Shown piece by piece: positions 48,946 through 58,089 of a stretch of DNA of 64,000 nucleotides. The notes below the pieces were generated by a model. It made no database searches and had not been told where the DNA came from. It saw only the letters and a list, made by a program, of their open reading frames with translations. The DNA is taken from NCBI GenBank assembly GCA_013001595.1, contig JABDMH010000106.1:86650-150649 (forward strand), given 5' to 3'. The position numbers were made by a program, and so were the translations under genes. How positions within the stretch are numbered: position 1 is the first letter of the stretch; the number at the start of each line of letters is the position of its first letter. The DNA comes from Saprospiraceae bacterium. Lineage in GTDB: Bacteria; Bacteroidota; Bacteroidia; Chitinophagales; Saprospiraceae.

Positions 48946-51081
48946 CTATGCCTTGTAGTAGGCGTCAACAACCAGTTTTTCTGTCCCTTCGAATGCATCT
49001 TCTCTACTGGCGATGATGCTTTTGACAAATTCGATGGCGGTATTTACATAGTCTTCTGCAAAACCTCTTGCTGGAGCCTTCTGCTTCATCCTGAATATCA
49101 AGTCTGTAAATGATCCTTCTAACTCCACAACTGGATCCTCAGCCAGCGCTTTGTCAAAGTCTTCGATGATGCCAATGTGCGTATTACACTTCACATCTTT
49201 AGATAACAACCAACCCTTTGCTGCTATGACCATGCCGGTATATGCATTGTAAATGGCTTCTGACCATACTTCTCCCTGCAGGGCTTCCTTTGATTCATCT
49301 ATCTTTTCCACGGCATCACCCAAGATCGCTCCTACCATATCATAAGACACACCTGCACATTCTCCCACTCCGATAGATTGAATGTACTGCTTGTCCTGAC
49401 CCCAATCGAAGAATTCATATTCAACAATTTCGTCGATCTTTGCTATTGCTTTTAAGAGATCGTAGAAATATCGCTTTCCCTGCCTGTAGTAGTAGGTTAG
49501 ATACTTATCACCAGATTCTTTATTGGCTTCGTAATCTGCAAGCAATGTTTTCAGCACTTGGGGGACTCGGCGAGTAGGCACTTTAATCACTTTGTCGGCT
49601 ACATACCCTTGTCCGGTGTCGGTATCGATTCCTCCTCCCAAAACCACCTGCATGGCTGGAATAACTTTGATGCCTTGCCGGATGGAACTGCCATGAAAAC
49701 CAATGGGCGATCCCATATGTTGACCGCAGCTGTTCATACAACCGCTGATCTTAATGGAAATATCCTGCACATCTAATAGCTCTCGATGTTCACTTTCAAC
49801 TAGATTCTTTAGTGTATCTGCCAGTCCGGTACTATTGGTCACACCTAATGCACAGGTATCTGTGCCGGGACAGGCGGTTACATCGGCAATTGAGCCGTAA
49901 CCAGCTTTCGCCAGATCTAAGGTCACCAGCTCATGGTATAGATATGGTAGGGCCTCGGGCTTGACAAATCTCAATAAGATGTTTTGGTCTGCGGTGAATC
50001 GAATATCATCAGCTGCAGTCTGCGATACCAGTGAGGCCAAAGCTCTTGCCGTGTCTGGGCTAACATCTCCAAGATGGACCTTGAGGAATACTCCATAAAA
50101 ACCCTTCTGCTTCTGTTCGAAAACATTGGTCTTTTTCCAAAGCTTGAATGCCGACTCGTCATCGATTTCCACTGATGTAAGATTGTCTATACCGGGAAGA
50201 TCAGGGGTTACTTCAGCAGGCACATCGAATGGGGCGATGGCTGGTATACCGATTCTTTCTTTTTCAACCAGCTCCATAAATGCTTCTACACCGAGTTTCT
50301 TCACTAAAAACTTCATGCGGGCCTTCATACGCTTTTCACGTTCACCATGACGATCAAATATGCGGATGGCGGCATCCATAAAGGGCATAATGTCATCGGC
50401 AGGCATGAATTCAGCCACAGTGGGAGCTACAATAGAAACGGCACCCAAGCCACCTCCGATTACAACTTTGAAGCCCTTGACCTCTTTGCCATCGACTTCT
50501 TTGATCCGGGGTATGAAGCCAAAATCATGGAAGTAGGTAAAGCCAGAGTCTTTCTCAGAAGAGGAAAAGGCGATCTTAATCTTCCGACCCATATCTTGGC
50601 AAATGGAATTTCTCAGGAAATACTCGAATACACCATGCACATAGGGAGTGACATCAAAGGGTTCATCTGGATCTACCCCTGCTGCTGCCGAAGCCGTCAC
50701 ATTTCTAACTGTGTTTCCGCAGGCTCCACGGGCCGTTAGGCCAGATGCGGCAAGACCTTTCCATACGGCGGGCGCATTATCCAACTTCACATAATGCAAT
50801 TGAATGTTTTGACGAGTTGTGATATGCAGATTTTGGTGTCCATATTTTTCTGCCAGATCGGCTAAAACGAGCAATTGGTTGGCAGTCACTTTACCGTAAG
50901 GCAGCTTGGTCCGAAACATCTGCACACCTTCTTGCCGTTGCCCATATACTCCCCGGGTGAGCCTATAGTGGCGAAACCGTTCTTCCTGCATGGTGCCGGC
51001 CTTGAACTTTCCGATCTTAGTTTCAAGCTCTTCTATATCCTTTCGGTCTTCAAGGCCAATATTTTGTGTTGTGATTTGCAT
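48946..51081 (-). CDS. Siroheme-dependent sulfite/nitrite reductase with C-terminal extension
   Basis: A 711-residue ferredoxin-type reductase. N-terminal half-domain: RHYRLTRGVYGQRQEGVQMF, TTRQNIQLHYVKL and GNTVRNVTASAAAGV. Second half: ITADQNILLRF in the variant FTADQNILLRF, then the [4Fe-4S]-siroheme cysteines in CPGTDTCALG and CMNSCGQH. About 130 residues follow the catalytic part (YYRQGKRYFYDLLKAIAKID onward), a helical extension often annotated as HEPN-like in Bacteroidota relatives. Sulfite or nitrite cannot be decided from motifs alone. The cobA partner suits either; assimilatory sulfite reduction is likelier in this phylum. It has its own promoter. Confidence 0.9.
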   Translation of the reverse strand: MQITTQNIGLEDRKDIEELETKIGKFKAGTMQEERFRHYRLTRGVYGQRQEGVQMFRTKLPYGKVTANQLLVLADLAEKYGHQNLHITTRQNIQLHYVKLDNAPAVWKGLAASGLTARGACGNTVRNVTASAAAGVDPDEPFDVTPYVHGVFEYFLRNSICQDMGRKIKIAFSSSEKDSGFTYFHDFGFIPRIKEVDGKEVKGFKVVIGGGLGAVSIVAPTVAEFMPADDIMPFMDAAIRIFDRHGEREKRMKARMKFLVKKLGVEAFMELVEKERIGIPAIAPFDVPAEVTPDLPGIDNLTSVEIDDESAFKLWKKTNVFEQKQKGFYGVFLKVHLGDVSPDTARALASLVSQTAADDIRFTADQNILLRFVKPEALPYLYHELVTLDLAKAGYGSIADVTACPGTDTCALGVTNSTGLADTLKNLVESEHRELLDVQDISIKISGCMNSCGQHMGSPIGFHGSSIRQGIKVIPAMQVVLGGGIDTDTGQGYVADKVIKVPTRRVPQVLKTLLADYEANKESGDKYLTYYYRQGKRYFYDLLKAIAKIDEIVEYEFFDWGQDKQYIQSIGVGECAGVSYDMVGAILGDAVEKIDESKEALQGEVWSEAIYNAYTGMVIAAKGWLLSKDVKCNTHIGIIEDFDKALAEDPVVELEGSFTDLIFRMKQKAPARGFAEDYVNTAIEFVKSIIASREDAFEGTEKLVVDAYYKA

Positions 51082-51304
51082 AGCTGGTTAAACTTTATTA
51101 GACGCGAATATTTCTAATGTTTGGAAAGCCAAATTGATCAGGATTTCTCCATGTTTATTCCTAAGAATTCAAATGACTTTAATTCAAAAAGAATGCAGCA
51201 AAGGTAAGGAAATTATAAATAGAGAGCCAAGTATTGAAATAATATTAACTTAAGGCACAGTTCGTTATAAATTTAATAATATCTATATTTGTATGTACCT
51301 ATGT
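51082..51304 (-). promoter_or_regulatory. Promoter region of the siroheme reductase-cobA operon
   Basis: On the minus strand TTG (51230-51228) and TACCTTTG (51206-51199) are 21 bases apart. Both boxes match the Bacteroidota consensus, with the predicted RNA start near 51192. This shows that the reductase is not simply read through from argF'. No riboswitch-like fold was recognised in the roughly 110-base leader. Confidence 0.6.
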
Positions 51305-52261
51305 TCATGTGTTCATATGTTGCAATATGCATTTCATGACCGTGGCAGCGGCAAATGTTCTGTTATTAGCTTGTTGAATGACTAGAGAACTAGAACTGTC
51401 TAAGATGGCATCGGCAACGACGACATTTCTGCGTACAGGCAGACAGTGCATAAAATTAGCATCATTGGTCACCGCCCACTTGGTAGATTCCACCAACCAA
51501 CGCTGGTCTTGAGATATGATTTGTCCATATTGCTCAAATGATGACCAATTCTTGGCGTACACAAAATCTGCTCCTTCGTAGGCCTTTGCAGGATCATACT
51601 CAATGTTGGCACCTTGCGTAATCTGAGGATCCAATGCATAGCCTTCTGGATGAGTGATGGTCAGATCGTGTCCCATAGCTAGACACCATGCAGTAAAGGA
51701 ATTTGCTACCGACTGCGGCAGTGCCTTTGGGTGGGGTGCCCACGTCAGCACGATTTTAGGTCGGGTAGTATTTTGGTATTCTGCAATGGTGACCATGTCT
51801 GTCAATCCTTGTAAGGGATGTCGAGTTGCAGATTCCAAATTTATGATGGGCTTTGATCCATAGGTCTCAAAAGCGTTGAGGACCGGCTCGCTGTAGTCTG
51901 CTTTTTGTGAGGTCAGGGAGGGAAAACTTCGAATACCTAACAGGTCACAGTATTGGCTAATCACTGCCGCAGCCTCCTGGACATGTTCACTTCGATCTTT
52001 ATCCATGATTGCTCCTAAGCCAAATTCCAATGGCCATCCATGATTCACATCAAGCACCATATCGTACATGCTTAATAGCTTGGCGGCGAGTTGACTACTC
52101 AGCCTAGTGCGTAAACTGGGATTGAAAAAGAGTAGGGCAATCGTTTTTTCAAGCCCCAACTGATTGAACTGAAATTTATTTTTCTTCAGCTGGATGACTT
52201 CTTCCACCAACTCTGTCGGTGCTGCTACATCTGCAACGGAAATAAATCTCTTTAGTCTCAT
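51305..52261 (-). CDS. argF': N-acetyl- or N-succinyl-L-ornithine carbamoyltransferase
   Basis: A 318-residue carbamoyltransferase of the acylornithine type found in Bacteroidota and xanthomonads. It has the carbamoyl-phosphate loop FFNPSLRTRLSS, ESATRHPLQGLTDMVTIAEY, VLTWAPHPKALPQSVANSFT, FVYAKNWSSFEQYGQI and HCLPVRRNVVVAD. These enzymes carbamoylate acetyl- or succinyl-ornithine rather than ornithine. The two specificities differ by one loop residue that I cannot place with certainty here; the loop reads HGWPLEFGLGAIMD. It is the last gene of the GNAT-argG-argC-argD-argF' block. Confidence 0.9.
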   Translation of the reverse strand: MRLKRFISVADVAAPTELVEEVIQLKKNKFQFNQLGLEKTIALLFFNPSLRTRLSSQLAAKLLSMYDMVLDVNHGWPLEFGLGAIMDKDRSEHVQEAAAVISQYCDLLGIRSFPSLTSQKADYSEPVLNAFETYGSKPIINLESATRHPLQGLTDMVTIAEYQNTTRPKIVLTWAPHPKALPQSVANSFTAWCLAMGHDLTITHPEGYALDPQITQGANIEYDPAKAYEGADFVYAKNWSSFEQYGQIISQDQRWLVESTKWAVTNDANFMHCLPVRRNVVVADAILDSSSSLVIQQANNRTFAAATVMKCILQHMNT

Positions 52262-52273
52262 AGGTGCAAGCTA

Positions 52274-53431
52274 TTAAGTAGCGGTGATTTTAGACTTTCC
52301 CTTTTTCAGGGCATGTTGCAAGATTTCAAGGCAGGTATTTACCTCATCTTCCGTTACGTTAAGTGGAGGTAATAAGCGTAAGGTGTTTGCATTTGCAGCA
52401 CTTCCCACAAAGAGCTTATGATCAAACAAAAGCTCTTTGCGCAAATCCTTTACCACGTAGGGCATCTCCAATCCCAACATGAGCCCACTTCCCCGCACCT
52501 CCACTACATCCTTCATTTGCTTCAGGGCCGTTGATAATTTTCTACCCATGGTTCGGGCATGATCTAGCAAATTTTCCTGCTCAATGACCTCTAGTACTGC
52601 CAGTCCAGCAGCACAGGCTAGGTGGTTACCTCCGAAGGTGGTGCCCAGCAATCCATACCTAGCTTCAAAATTGGGACTTATCAAAACACCACCGATCGGA
52701 AAGCCATTGCCCATTCCCTTGGCCACGGTAATGAGATCTGGTCGTAAATCTTTTGCAATTTGGTGAGCAAAGAAGTTTCCGGTTCGGCCATAGCCTGATT
52801 GCACTTCGTCCAGGATCAAAACCGCTCCGTGCAGTGATGCCTGTTCTTGTAGAAATTGGAGAAAATCTGCTCCGGGCTCGTAAATGCCTGCTATTCCTTG
52901 CAGGCCTTCTACAATTATGCTGGAAACATTGCCGCCAGACAAGGCAGCCGAGACACCTTCTTTATCTCCGAAATCCAATGCAATATTCTTGAATCCGCGA
53001 TTAATCGGGGCTATGATCTTCGCATTGTCGGTTACATTAACAGCGGCAGAAGTGCGACCGTGGAATCCGTGACGAAATGAGATCACTTGCGAGCGATCGT
53101 TATGAAACGAAGCTAACTTTAGTGCATTTTCATTCGCTTCTGCCCCAGAATTAACTAAGAATAAGGAGTAGTCCTCATAGCCACTTAATTGGCCCAGTTT
53201 TTCCGCAAGGTCTATTTGCAATTGATTCTTTATAGAATTTGAATAAAATGCTAGTGAATCAATTTGCTTTTTGATGGCGGCGACATAATGCGGATGTGTA
53301 TGTCCAATACTTATGACAGCATGCCCCCCATAAAAATCAAGATATTTTCTGCCTCGATCATCATAGACCCAAGCTCCTTGGCCTTTCTTGATGTGGAGAT
53401 CATATATCGGGTAGACTTCAAATAATTTCAT
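52274..53431 (-). CDS. argD: Acylornithine aminotransferase (class III, PLP)
   Basis: A 385-residue class III aminotransferase: GHAVISIGHTHPHYVAAI, NSGAEANENALKLASF, SFRHGFHGRTSAAVNVTD, ILDEVQSGYGRTGNFFA and the PLP-lysine segment LITVAKGMGNGFPIGGVLIS, with TTFGGNHLACAAGLAVLEVI following. It makes N-acylornithine from the semialdehyde produced by ArgC. It lies between argC (five-base gap) and argF' (12-base gap). Confidence 0.94.
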   Translation of the reverse strand: MKLFEVYPIYDLHIKKGQGAWVYDDRGRKYLDFYGGHAVISIGHTHPHYVAAIKKQIDSLAFYSNSIKNQLQIDLAEKLGQLSGYEDYSLFLVNSGAEANENALKLASFHNDRSQVISFRHGFHGRTSAAVNVTDNAKIIAPINRGFKNIALDFGDKEGVSAALSGGNVSSIIVEGLQGIAGIYEPGADFLQFLQEQASLHGAVLILDEVQSGYGRTGNFFAHQIAKDLRPDLITVAKGMGNGFPIGGVLISPNFEARYGLLGTTFGGNHLACAAGLAVLEVIEQENLLDHARTMGRKLSTALKQMKDVVEVRGSGLMLGLEMPYVVKDLRKELLFDHKLFVGSAANANTLRLLPPLNVTEDEVNTCLEILQHALKKGKSKITAT

Positions 53432-53436
53432 GATGA

Positions 53437-54396
53437 TTAAAATCCTACGGGTTTTAATTGTAGGCCTGCTTGCTCGGGCAGCCCAAACATTAAATTCATG
53501 TTTTGCACCGCTTGACCGGCAGCACCCTTAATTAGGTTGTCGGAAATGGAAATGATGTGCAACAGGTCGCGATGTTTTTTAATATGCAACAAAACTGTAT
53601 TGGTATTGACTACTTGTTTTAAGTTTGGATTTGTGTCCGTGATATGCACAAATGGGTGATCGCCATAATAAGATTTGTAAACATTAATGGCAATGTCTTC
53701 CGAGGCCTCATACTGAGTATAAATGCTAGCAAGAATGCCTCTAGTGAAATTTCCCCGCATGGGTACAAAATGCAAGGCACTATTAAATTCAGGTTGTAAG
53801 GTCAAGAGGCTCTGCTTTATCTCGGCTAGGTGTTGATGTTTGAAAGCCTTGTAGACAGAGATGTTGTTATTTCTCCAGGAGAAATGACCTGTGGGAGTTG
53901 GTTTCTGCCCAGCTCCAGTTGAGCCTGTCATGGCGGTGATGTGAATGTCATCAGTAATTTCTTGTGCATCAGCCAATGGGAGCAGGGCTAATTGTATACC
54001 GGTAGCGAAACACCCTGGATTGGCGATGTACTTAGCAGCTGCTATGGCTTGTTTCTGCAATTCGGGCAGACCGTACACGAAATCATGCGATCCCTTGATT
54101 CTAAAATCGTGACTTAAGTCGATGATTCTGACATCCTTACCTAGCGCATGCTCCGACATGAACTCAGAGGATCGACCGTGACCCATGCATAGAAATACGA
54201 CATTGACACTCGAACTTATCTGGTCGGTAAACCGTAGATCCAAGTCAAACAAATCTTGATGCACCTCAGCTACGTGCTTATCCACTTGGCTTTGACTGTG
54301 AATGAAATCAATTTCCGCATCAGGGTGACTCCTAAGAATTCGTAAGAGTTCGCCTCCGGTATACCCTGCTGCCCCAAAGATGCCGACATTAATCAT
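53437..54396 (-). CDS. argC: N-acetyl-gamma-glutamyl-phosphate reductase
   Basis: NADP-dependent dehydrogenase of 319 residues: IFGAAGYTGGELLRILRSHP, VVFLCMGHGRSSEFM, IIDLSHDFRI, YGLPELQKQAI and the active-site segment IANPGCFATGIQLALLPL with the catalytic cysteine. GSTGAGQKPT and HFVPMRGNFTRGILASIYT follow. It reduces acylglutamyl phosphate to the semialdehyde. Its start overlaps the argG end by eight bases. Confidence 0.95.
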   Translation of the reverse strand: MINVGIFGAAGYTGGELLRILRSHPDAEIDFIHSQSQVDKHVAEVHQDLFDLDLRFTDQISSSVNVVFLCMGHGRSSEFMSEHALGKDVRIIDLSHDFRIKGSHDFVYGLPELQKQAIAAAKYIANPGCFATGIQLALLPLADAQEITDDIHITAMTGSTGAGQKPTPTGHFSWRNNNISVYKAFKHQHLAEIKQSLLTLQPEFNSALHFVPMRGNFTRGILASIYTQYEASEDIAINVYKSYYGDHPFVHITDTNPNLKQVVNTNTVLLHIKKHRDLLHIISISDNLIKGAAGQAVQNMNLMFGLPEQAGLQLKPVGF

Positions 54397-55594
54397 CGCT
54401 TGCTTTTTTATGTACGGAGTAATAGTTCTTTAGGGGAGTAGAAAGGATTTTGATGAATCCCTTGGCCTCTTCATGATTCCAAGTTTTGTTTTCTTCTCCG
54501 TACGATCCGAATCTACTTTGCATCAAGTCATTTTCTGACTGAACGCCCACCAATTCAAACCGGTAAGGAAATAATTTCACCTCCACTTGACCGGTCACCG
54601 AAGATTGAGTGTCTTCTAAAAATCCTTCAATATTCCGCATTACCGGTTCGAGGTATTGGCCTTCATGGAGCAGCATGCCATACCAATTGGCCAACTGCTC
54701 TTTCCAGTATTGCTGCCACTTGGTAAGGGTGTGCTTCTCTAACAAATGGTGAGCCTTGATAATGACTAGTGGTCCTCCTGCTTCAAATCCTACCCTTCCC
54801 TTGATGCCGATGATGGTATCACCCACATGTACATCCCTTCCGATGGCGTATGCTTGTACAATCTTAGTAAGGGACTCAATGGCAGCAACCGGATCCTCAT
54901 AGGACTGATCATCTACACCTACCAACTCCCCATTGCTAAAATGCAGTTTGATGGTCTTTTCCTCCTGGGTTGAAAGCTGGCTGGGATAAGCATCATTTGG
55001 CAGTCTCAGATGAGAAGTCAGTGTTTCCCTTCCACCTACACTTGTACCCCACAGTCCTTGATTGATGGAATATTGTGCTTTTGACCAGGTGAGGTCTACT
55101 CCGTGTTTTTTCAAATAGGAGACCTCCTCTTGCCTGGACAAGCGCATATCCCTAATAGGAGTGATGATATCAAGCTCATGGCCCAGTACCTGAAAAGCAA
55201 GATCAAACCTAACTTGATCATTCCCTGCTCCCGTACTTCCATGGGCTACCGATGATGCTTGTACCGCATTTGCGTATTCAACAATTTCCAAAGCCTGAAA
55301 AACCCGCTCTGCACTTACACTCAGTGGGTAGGTATTGTTTCGCAAGATGTTGCCGTAGATTAGATAACGTACACAAGCCTTATAATATCTTGGCACAGTG
55401 TACTTGTGAACAAATTTTGCAGCGCCCAAGAGGTATGCCTTCTCCTCAATGGTTTTTATTTCTTCTTTAGAGAATCCGCCTGTATCTACTAAAACAGCAT
55501 GGACGGTCATCCCTTTTTCTTCAGTCAGATATTTGATACAATAGGAGGTATCCAGACCTCCACTGTAAGCTAACACAACGATCGATTTACTCAT
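54389..55594 (-). CDS. argG: Argininosuccinate synthase
   Basis: A 401-residue enzyme with the ATP motif VLAYSGGLDTSYCIKYL and the substrate region ALEIVEYANAVQASSVAHGS with TGAGNDQVRFDLAF. ITPIRDMRLSRQEEVSYLKK and YSINQGLWGTSVGGRE also mark the family. It joins citrulline and aspartate. Unusually for pathway order it precedes argC in the operon, which is normal for Bacteroidota. It overlaps the GNAT gene upstream and argC downstream by eight bases each. Confidence 0.96.
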   Translation of the reverse strand: MSKSIVVLAYSGGLDTSYCIKYLTEEKGMTVHAVLVDTGGFSKEEIKTIEEKAYLLGAAKFVHKYTVPRYYKACVRYLIYGNILRNNTYPLSVSAERVFQALEIVEYANAVQASSVAHGSTGAGNDQVRFDLAFQVLGHELDIITPIRDMRLSRQEEVSYLKKHGVDLTWSKAQYSINQGLWGTSVGGRETLTSHLRLPNDAYPSQLSTQEEKTIKLHFSNGELVGVDDQSYEDPVAAIESLTKIVQAYAIGRDVHVGDTIIGIKGRVGFEAGGPLVIIKAHHLLEKHTLTKWQQYWKEQLANWYGMLLHEGQYLEPVMRNIEGFLEDTQSSVTGQVEVKLFPYRFELVGVQSENDLMQSRFGSYGEENKTWNHEEAKGFIKILSTPLKNYYSVHKKASDD

Positions 55595-56171
55595 TTTTAT
55601 CTTCTTTTAATATCATTGACGAAAGGTCAAGTTTCATTGATTCATTTTTTGAGGGAGCTAACATTCCAGTGCAGAGACACATTTGGTAGTCCTTACTTTT
55701 TAGGATCTCATAATTGCTGCAGCTGGAGCAGCCTTTCCAGAAAGCCTCATCTTTAGTCAACTCTGAAAAGGTAACTGGGTGATATCCCAACGAGGTGTTG
55801 ATGCGCATAACGGCCAGACTAGTTGTGATACCGAACACGCGAGAGGCAGGGTAGCGGTCTCTCGCCAGTGAGAATACATGCTTTTTGATCTTTTTGGCTA
55901 TTCCTTTACCTCTGAAATCAGGGTGTACTAAGAGACCACTGTTGGACACATATTTTTTATCCTCGAAACTTTCGATGTAACAAAACCCGACGAACTGCTC
56001 ACCCTTTAAGGCGATTACCGCATCGCCAGCTTTCATTTTAGCAATGACATACTCCGGTGATCGCTTAGCTATACCAGTCCCTCTAACCTGAGCAGAAGCG
56101 GCATACTCATTGCAGATTTCCTCCGCATAATGAAGATGCGCATCAGATGCGATACTAATCGATATTTCCAT
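55587..56171 (-). CDS. GNAT N-acetyltransferase, probable acylglutamate synthase function
   Basis: A 194-residue GNAT protein. DAVIALKGEQFVGFCYIESF, the acetyl-CoA loop SGLLVHPDFRGKGIAKKIKK, and the later SLAVMRINTSLGYHPVTFSE are the A and B motifs. A cysteine pair occurs in WKGCSSCSNY. It is the first gene of the arginine block and overlaps argG, so it is the best candidate for the first step, acylation of glutamate, since no classical argA or argJ is present in the window. The role is inferred from position. Confidence 0.82.
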   Translation of the reverse strand: MEISISIASDAHLHYAEEICNEYAASAQVRGTGIAKRSPEYVIAKMKAGDAVIALKGEQFVGFCYIESFEDKKYVSNSGLLVHPDFRGKGIAKKIKKHVFSLARDRYPASRVFGITTSLAVMRINTSLGYHPVTFSELTKDEAFWKGCSSCSNYEILKSKDYQMCLCTGMLAPSKNESMKLDLSSMILKEDKNE

Positions 56172-56782
56172 AGGACGTAAAAAAAAGGCAAAGATTGAAA
56201 AAAGAAAATTAACGGCAACATGGCAAGGAGAAAGGATCTATGCACGGCCAAGCCGGACACGACTCGGAGGGGTGCAGGAAAGGGAAGTTGCTCTTTCTTT
56301 GATCATGAGGCAAAGTTAATACAAAATCACAACGTTGCCAGGAAATAGACAAGGCACTGTTAGACAATTTTAGCAAGATTCAAGTGCGGGCCTATTCGAT
56401 CATTTAGGGGTGGTGCTTATAAATTAGGGATAATCAGGTAGTTAAAGGAATGCAGTATGAAAGCATAGCAACTCAATAGTAGGATCCTACCCTAGGATTG
56501 GGAAGCCCGACTTGAAGATATCCTTGAAGTCGTCTTTTCAATTAAAAGGATGCTGTGGTATGTAAGTAGAAAAATGGAGCAGGATTGCTCATACCTAAAC
56601 CGCTGATCTTCTCAAGCCCAGAGGTTTTCGATGACAGATCAACGCGTCAGTAATCGCTCTCTTTAGCCCCAATTAGGGAGGACAATTTAACCGTAAGTAG
56701 ATGTCTTGCGGGCTGATTGCCGTCAAGGACGCGCTTACTGATCCCGGGATGGAACATGGGGTGTGCTTAGATCAAAGGCTTA
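56172..56782. promoter_or_regulatory. Intergenic region with likely arg operon promoter
   Basis: About 610 bases without a gene. A perfect TAACTTTG box lies on the minus strand at 56318-56311, about 140 bases before the GNAT start, and may serve the arginine block. Further on, CGACTTGAAG (56509-56518) and CTTGAAGTCG (56524-56533) form a ten-base inverted repeat with one mismatch, and TAGGATCCTA at about 56481-56490 is palindromic. No T-run terminator for crtZ was seen on the minus strand. Confidence 0.4.
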
Positions 56783-57247
56783 TTATGCGACGGTCTTTCT
56801 AGCAGCCTTAAAATATTTGATAGGCACCCAGAGCATTCCGAAACACTCTCCTTCTTCTTTTCTTAGGTGTTTATGATGCATTTTATGTGCTCTCCTCAAA
56901 GCTTTGAAGTAGACATTGTTGGAGTTGCGAAAAATCTTTAATCGCTGATGGATAAATATATCGTGCACCATTAAATATGCGATTCCATAGAGTGTGATGC
57001 CTATGCCAATCCAAAGGTAAGGTTGATCCAAACCTGCTTGTGCTCCAAGTAAACACAATAAGAATCCCGGAACTCCGAAGATGAGAAAGAATGCATCGTT
57101 TCGCTCCAAGGGGTGATCATGGTCTTTATGATGATGATCTCGATGTAATATCCAAAGAAAACCATGCATCACATATTTATGAGTACACCAGGTAATGCCT
57201 TCCATAATAATAAAGGTACCCAACACGATCAAGTAATTCACTAGCAT
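56783..57247 (-). CDS. crtZ: Beta-carotene hydroxylase (CrtZ type, fatty acid hydroxylase superfamily)
   Basis: A 154-residue membrane di-iron enzyme. The histidine boxes HKYVMH, HRDHHHKDHDH, HDIFIHQR and HKMHHKH are all present among four hydrophobic segments, at normal length for CrtZ. It adds hydroxyl groups to the beta-ionone rings of carotenoids (beta-carotene to zeaxanthin). A lycopene cyclase needed to make beta-carotene is not in this window. It is the last gene of the operon, nine bases after crtB. Confidence 0.92.
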   Translation of the reverse strand: MLVNYLIVLGTFIIMEGITWCTHKYVMHGFLWILHRDHHHKDHDHPLERNDAFFLIFGVPGFLLCLLGAQAGLDQPYLWIGIGITLYGIAYLMVHDIFIHQRLKIFRNSNNVYFKALRRAHKMHHKHLRKEEGECFGMLWVPIKYFKAARKTVA

Positions 57248-57255
57248 TGCTATAG

Positions 57256-58089
57256 TTATAAAGACCTTTGACTAAGGTAGTATGATTTGAACAACAAGAG
57301 GAATTTTCTAAAGTTCGAAATACGGATTCGTTTGTTCATGATCTCTCTGGGAGGAGTTTTGGCAATCTTTCTGAAAAGATTTAGATAATAGACGTATGCA
57401 GTAAATACCCCCAACTTGGCTTTCTTGGGGAGTGCTTTGATACCTACTAGTGCTTCTGTAAAATCGGAACGAATTGACGCCTCGATTTTAGCTTTATCAT
57501 TTTCATCTAGGTCACTTAGGTCTACATTGGGAAAATAGGATCGTCCAAGTTTTTCATAGTCAGCGCCGAGATCTCGCAAGAAGTTTACTTTTTGAAATGC
57601 TGCACCCAACTTCATGGCAGCTGGCTTAAGCTTTTCATAGTTTTGTTTGTCTCCTTCGACAAACACTTGGAGGCACATCAAACCTACCACCTCTGCCGAC
57701 CCCAAAATGTATTTTTCAAACGCAGCTTGATCATATTCGATGTCATCTAGATCCATCCGCATGCTGTGAAGAAAGGTGCTTATCAGATCGAGTTCAATAT
57801 TATAGGCATTGACTGTGTGTTGAAAAGCATTAAGCACAGGATTGAGACTGATTCCTTCGCGAATGGAGGTATAGGTGTCTCTTTCAAACTGATCCAACAA
57901 TGCTTGTTTATTATAGTCATGGAACGAATCTACTATCTCATCTGCCAGTCTAACAAACCCATAGATACTGTAGATCGGAAGATGTATTGAATGATGAAGC
58001 AGATTGATGCCGATTGAAAAGCTGGTACTGTAAGACCTAGTAATTTGCTTGCAGATTTTTCCGCTTACCTTATCATACAATGCCTTCAT
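57256..58089 (-). CDS. crtB: Phytoene synthase
   Basis: A 277-residue squalene/phytoene synthase-family protein. The first Asp-rich motif is in YGFVRLADEIVDSFHD, the second in KVNFLRDLGADYEKLGRSYF. SYSTSFSIGINLL at the start and EVVGLMCLQVFV before the second motif fit the family. It condenses two geranylgeranyl diphosphates to phytoene. Its ATG overlaps the crtI stop by four bases. Confidence 0.94.
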   Translation of the reverse strand: MKALYDKVSGKICKQITRSYSTSFSIGINLLHHSIHLPIYSIYGFVRLADEIVDSFHDYNKQALLDQFERDTYTSIREGISLNPVLNAFQHTVNAYNIELDLISTFLHSMRMDLDDIEYDQAAFEKYILGSAEVVGLMCLQVFVEGDKQNYEKLKPAAMKLGAAFQKVNFLRDLGADYEKLGRSYFPNVDLSDLDENDKAKIEASIRSDFTEALVGIKALPKKAKLGVFTAYVYYLNLFRKIAKTPPREIMNKRIRISNFRKFLLLFKSYYLSQRSL

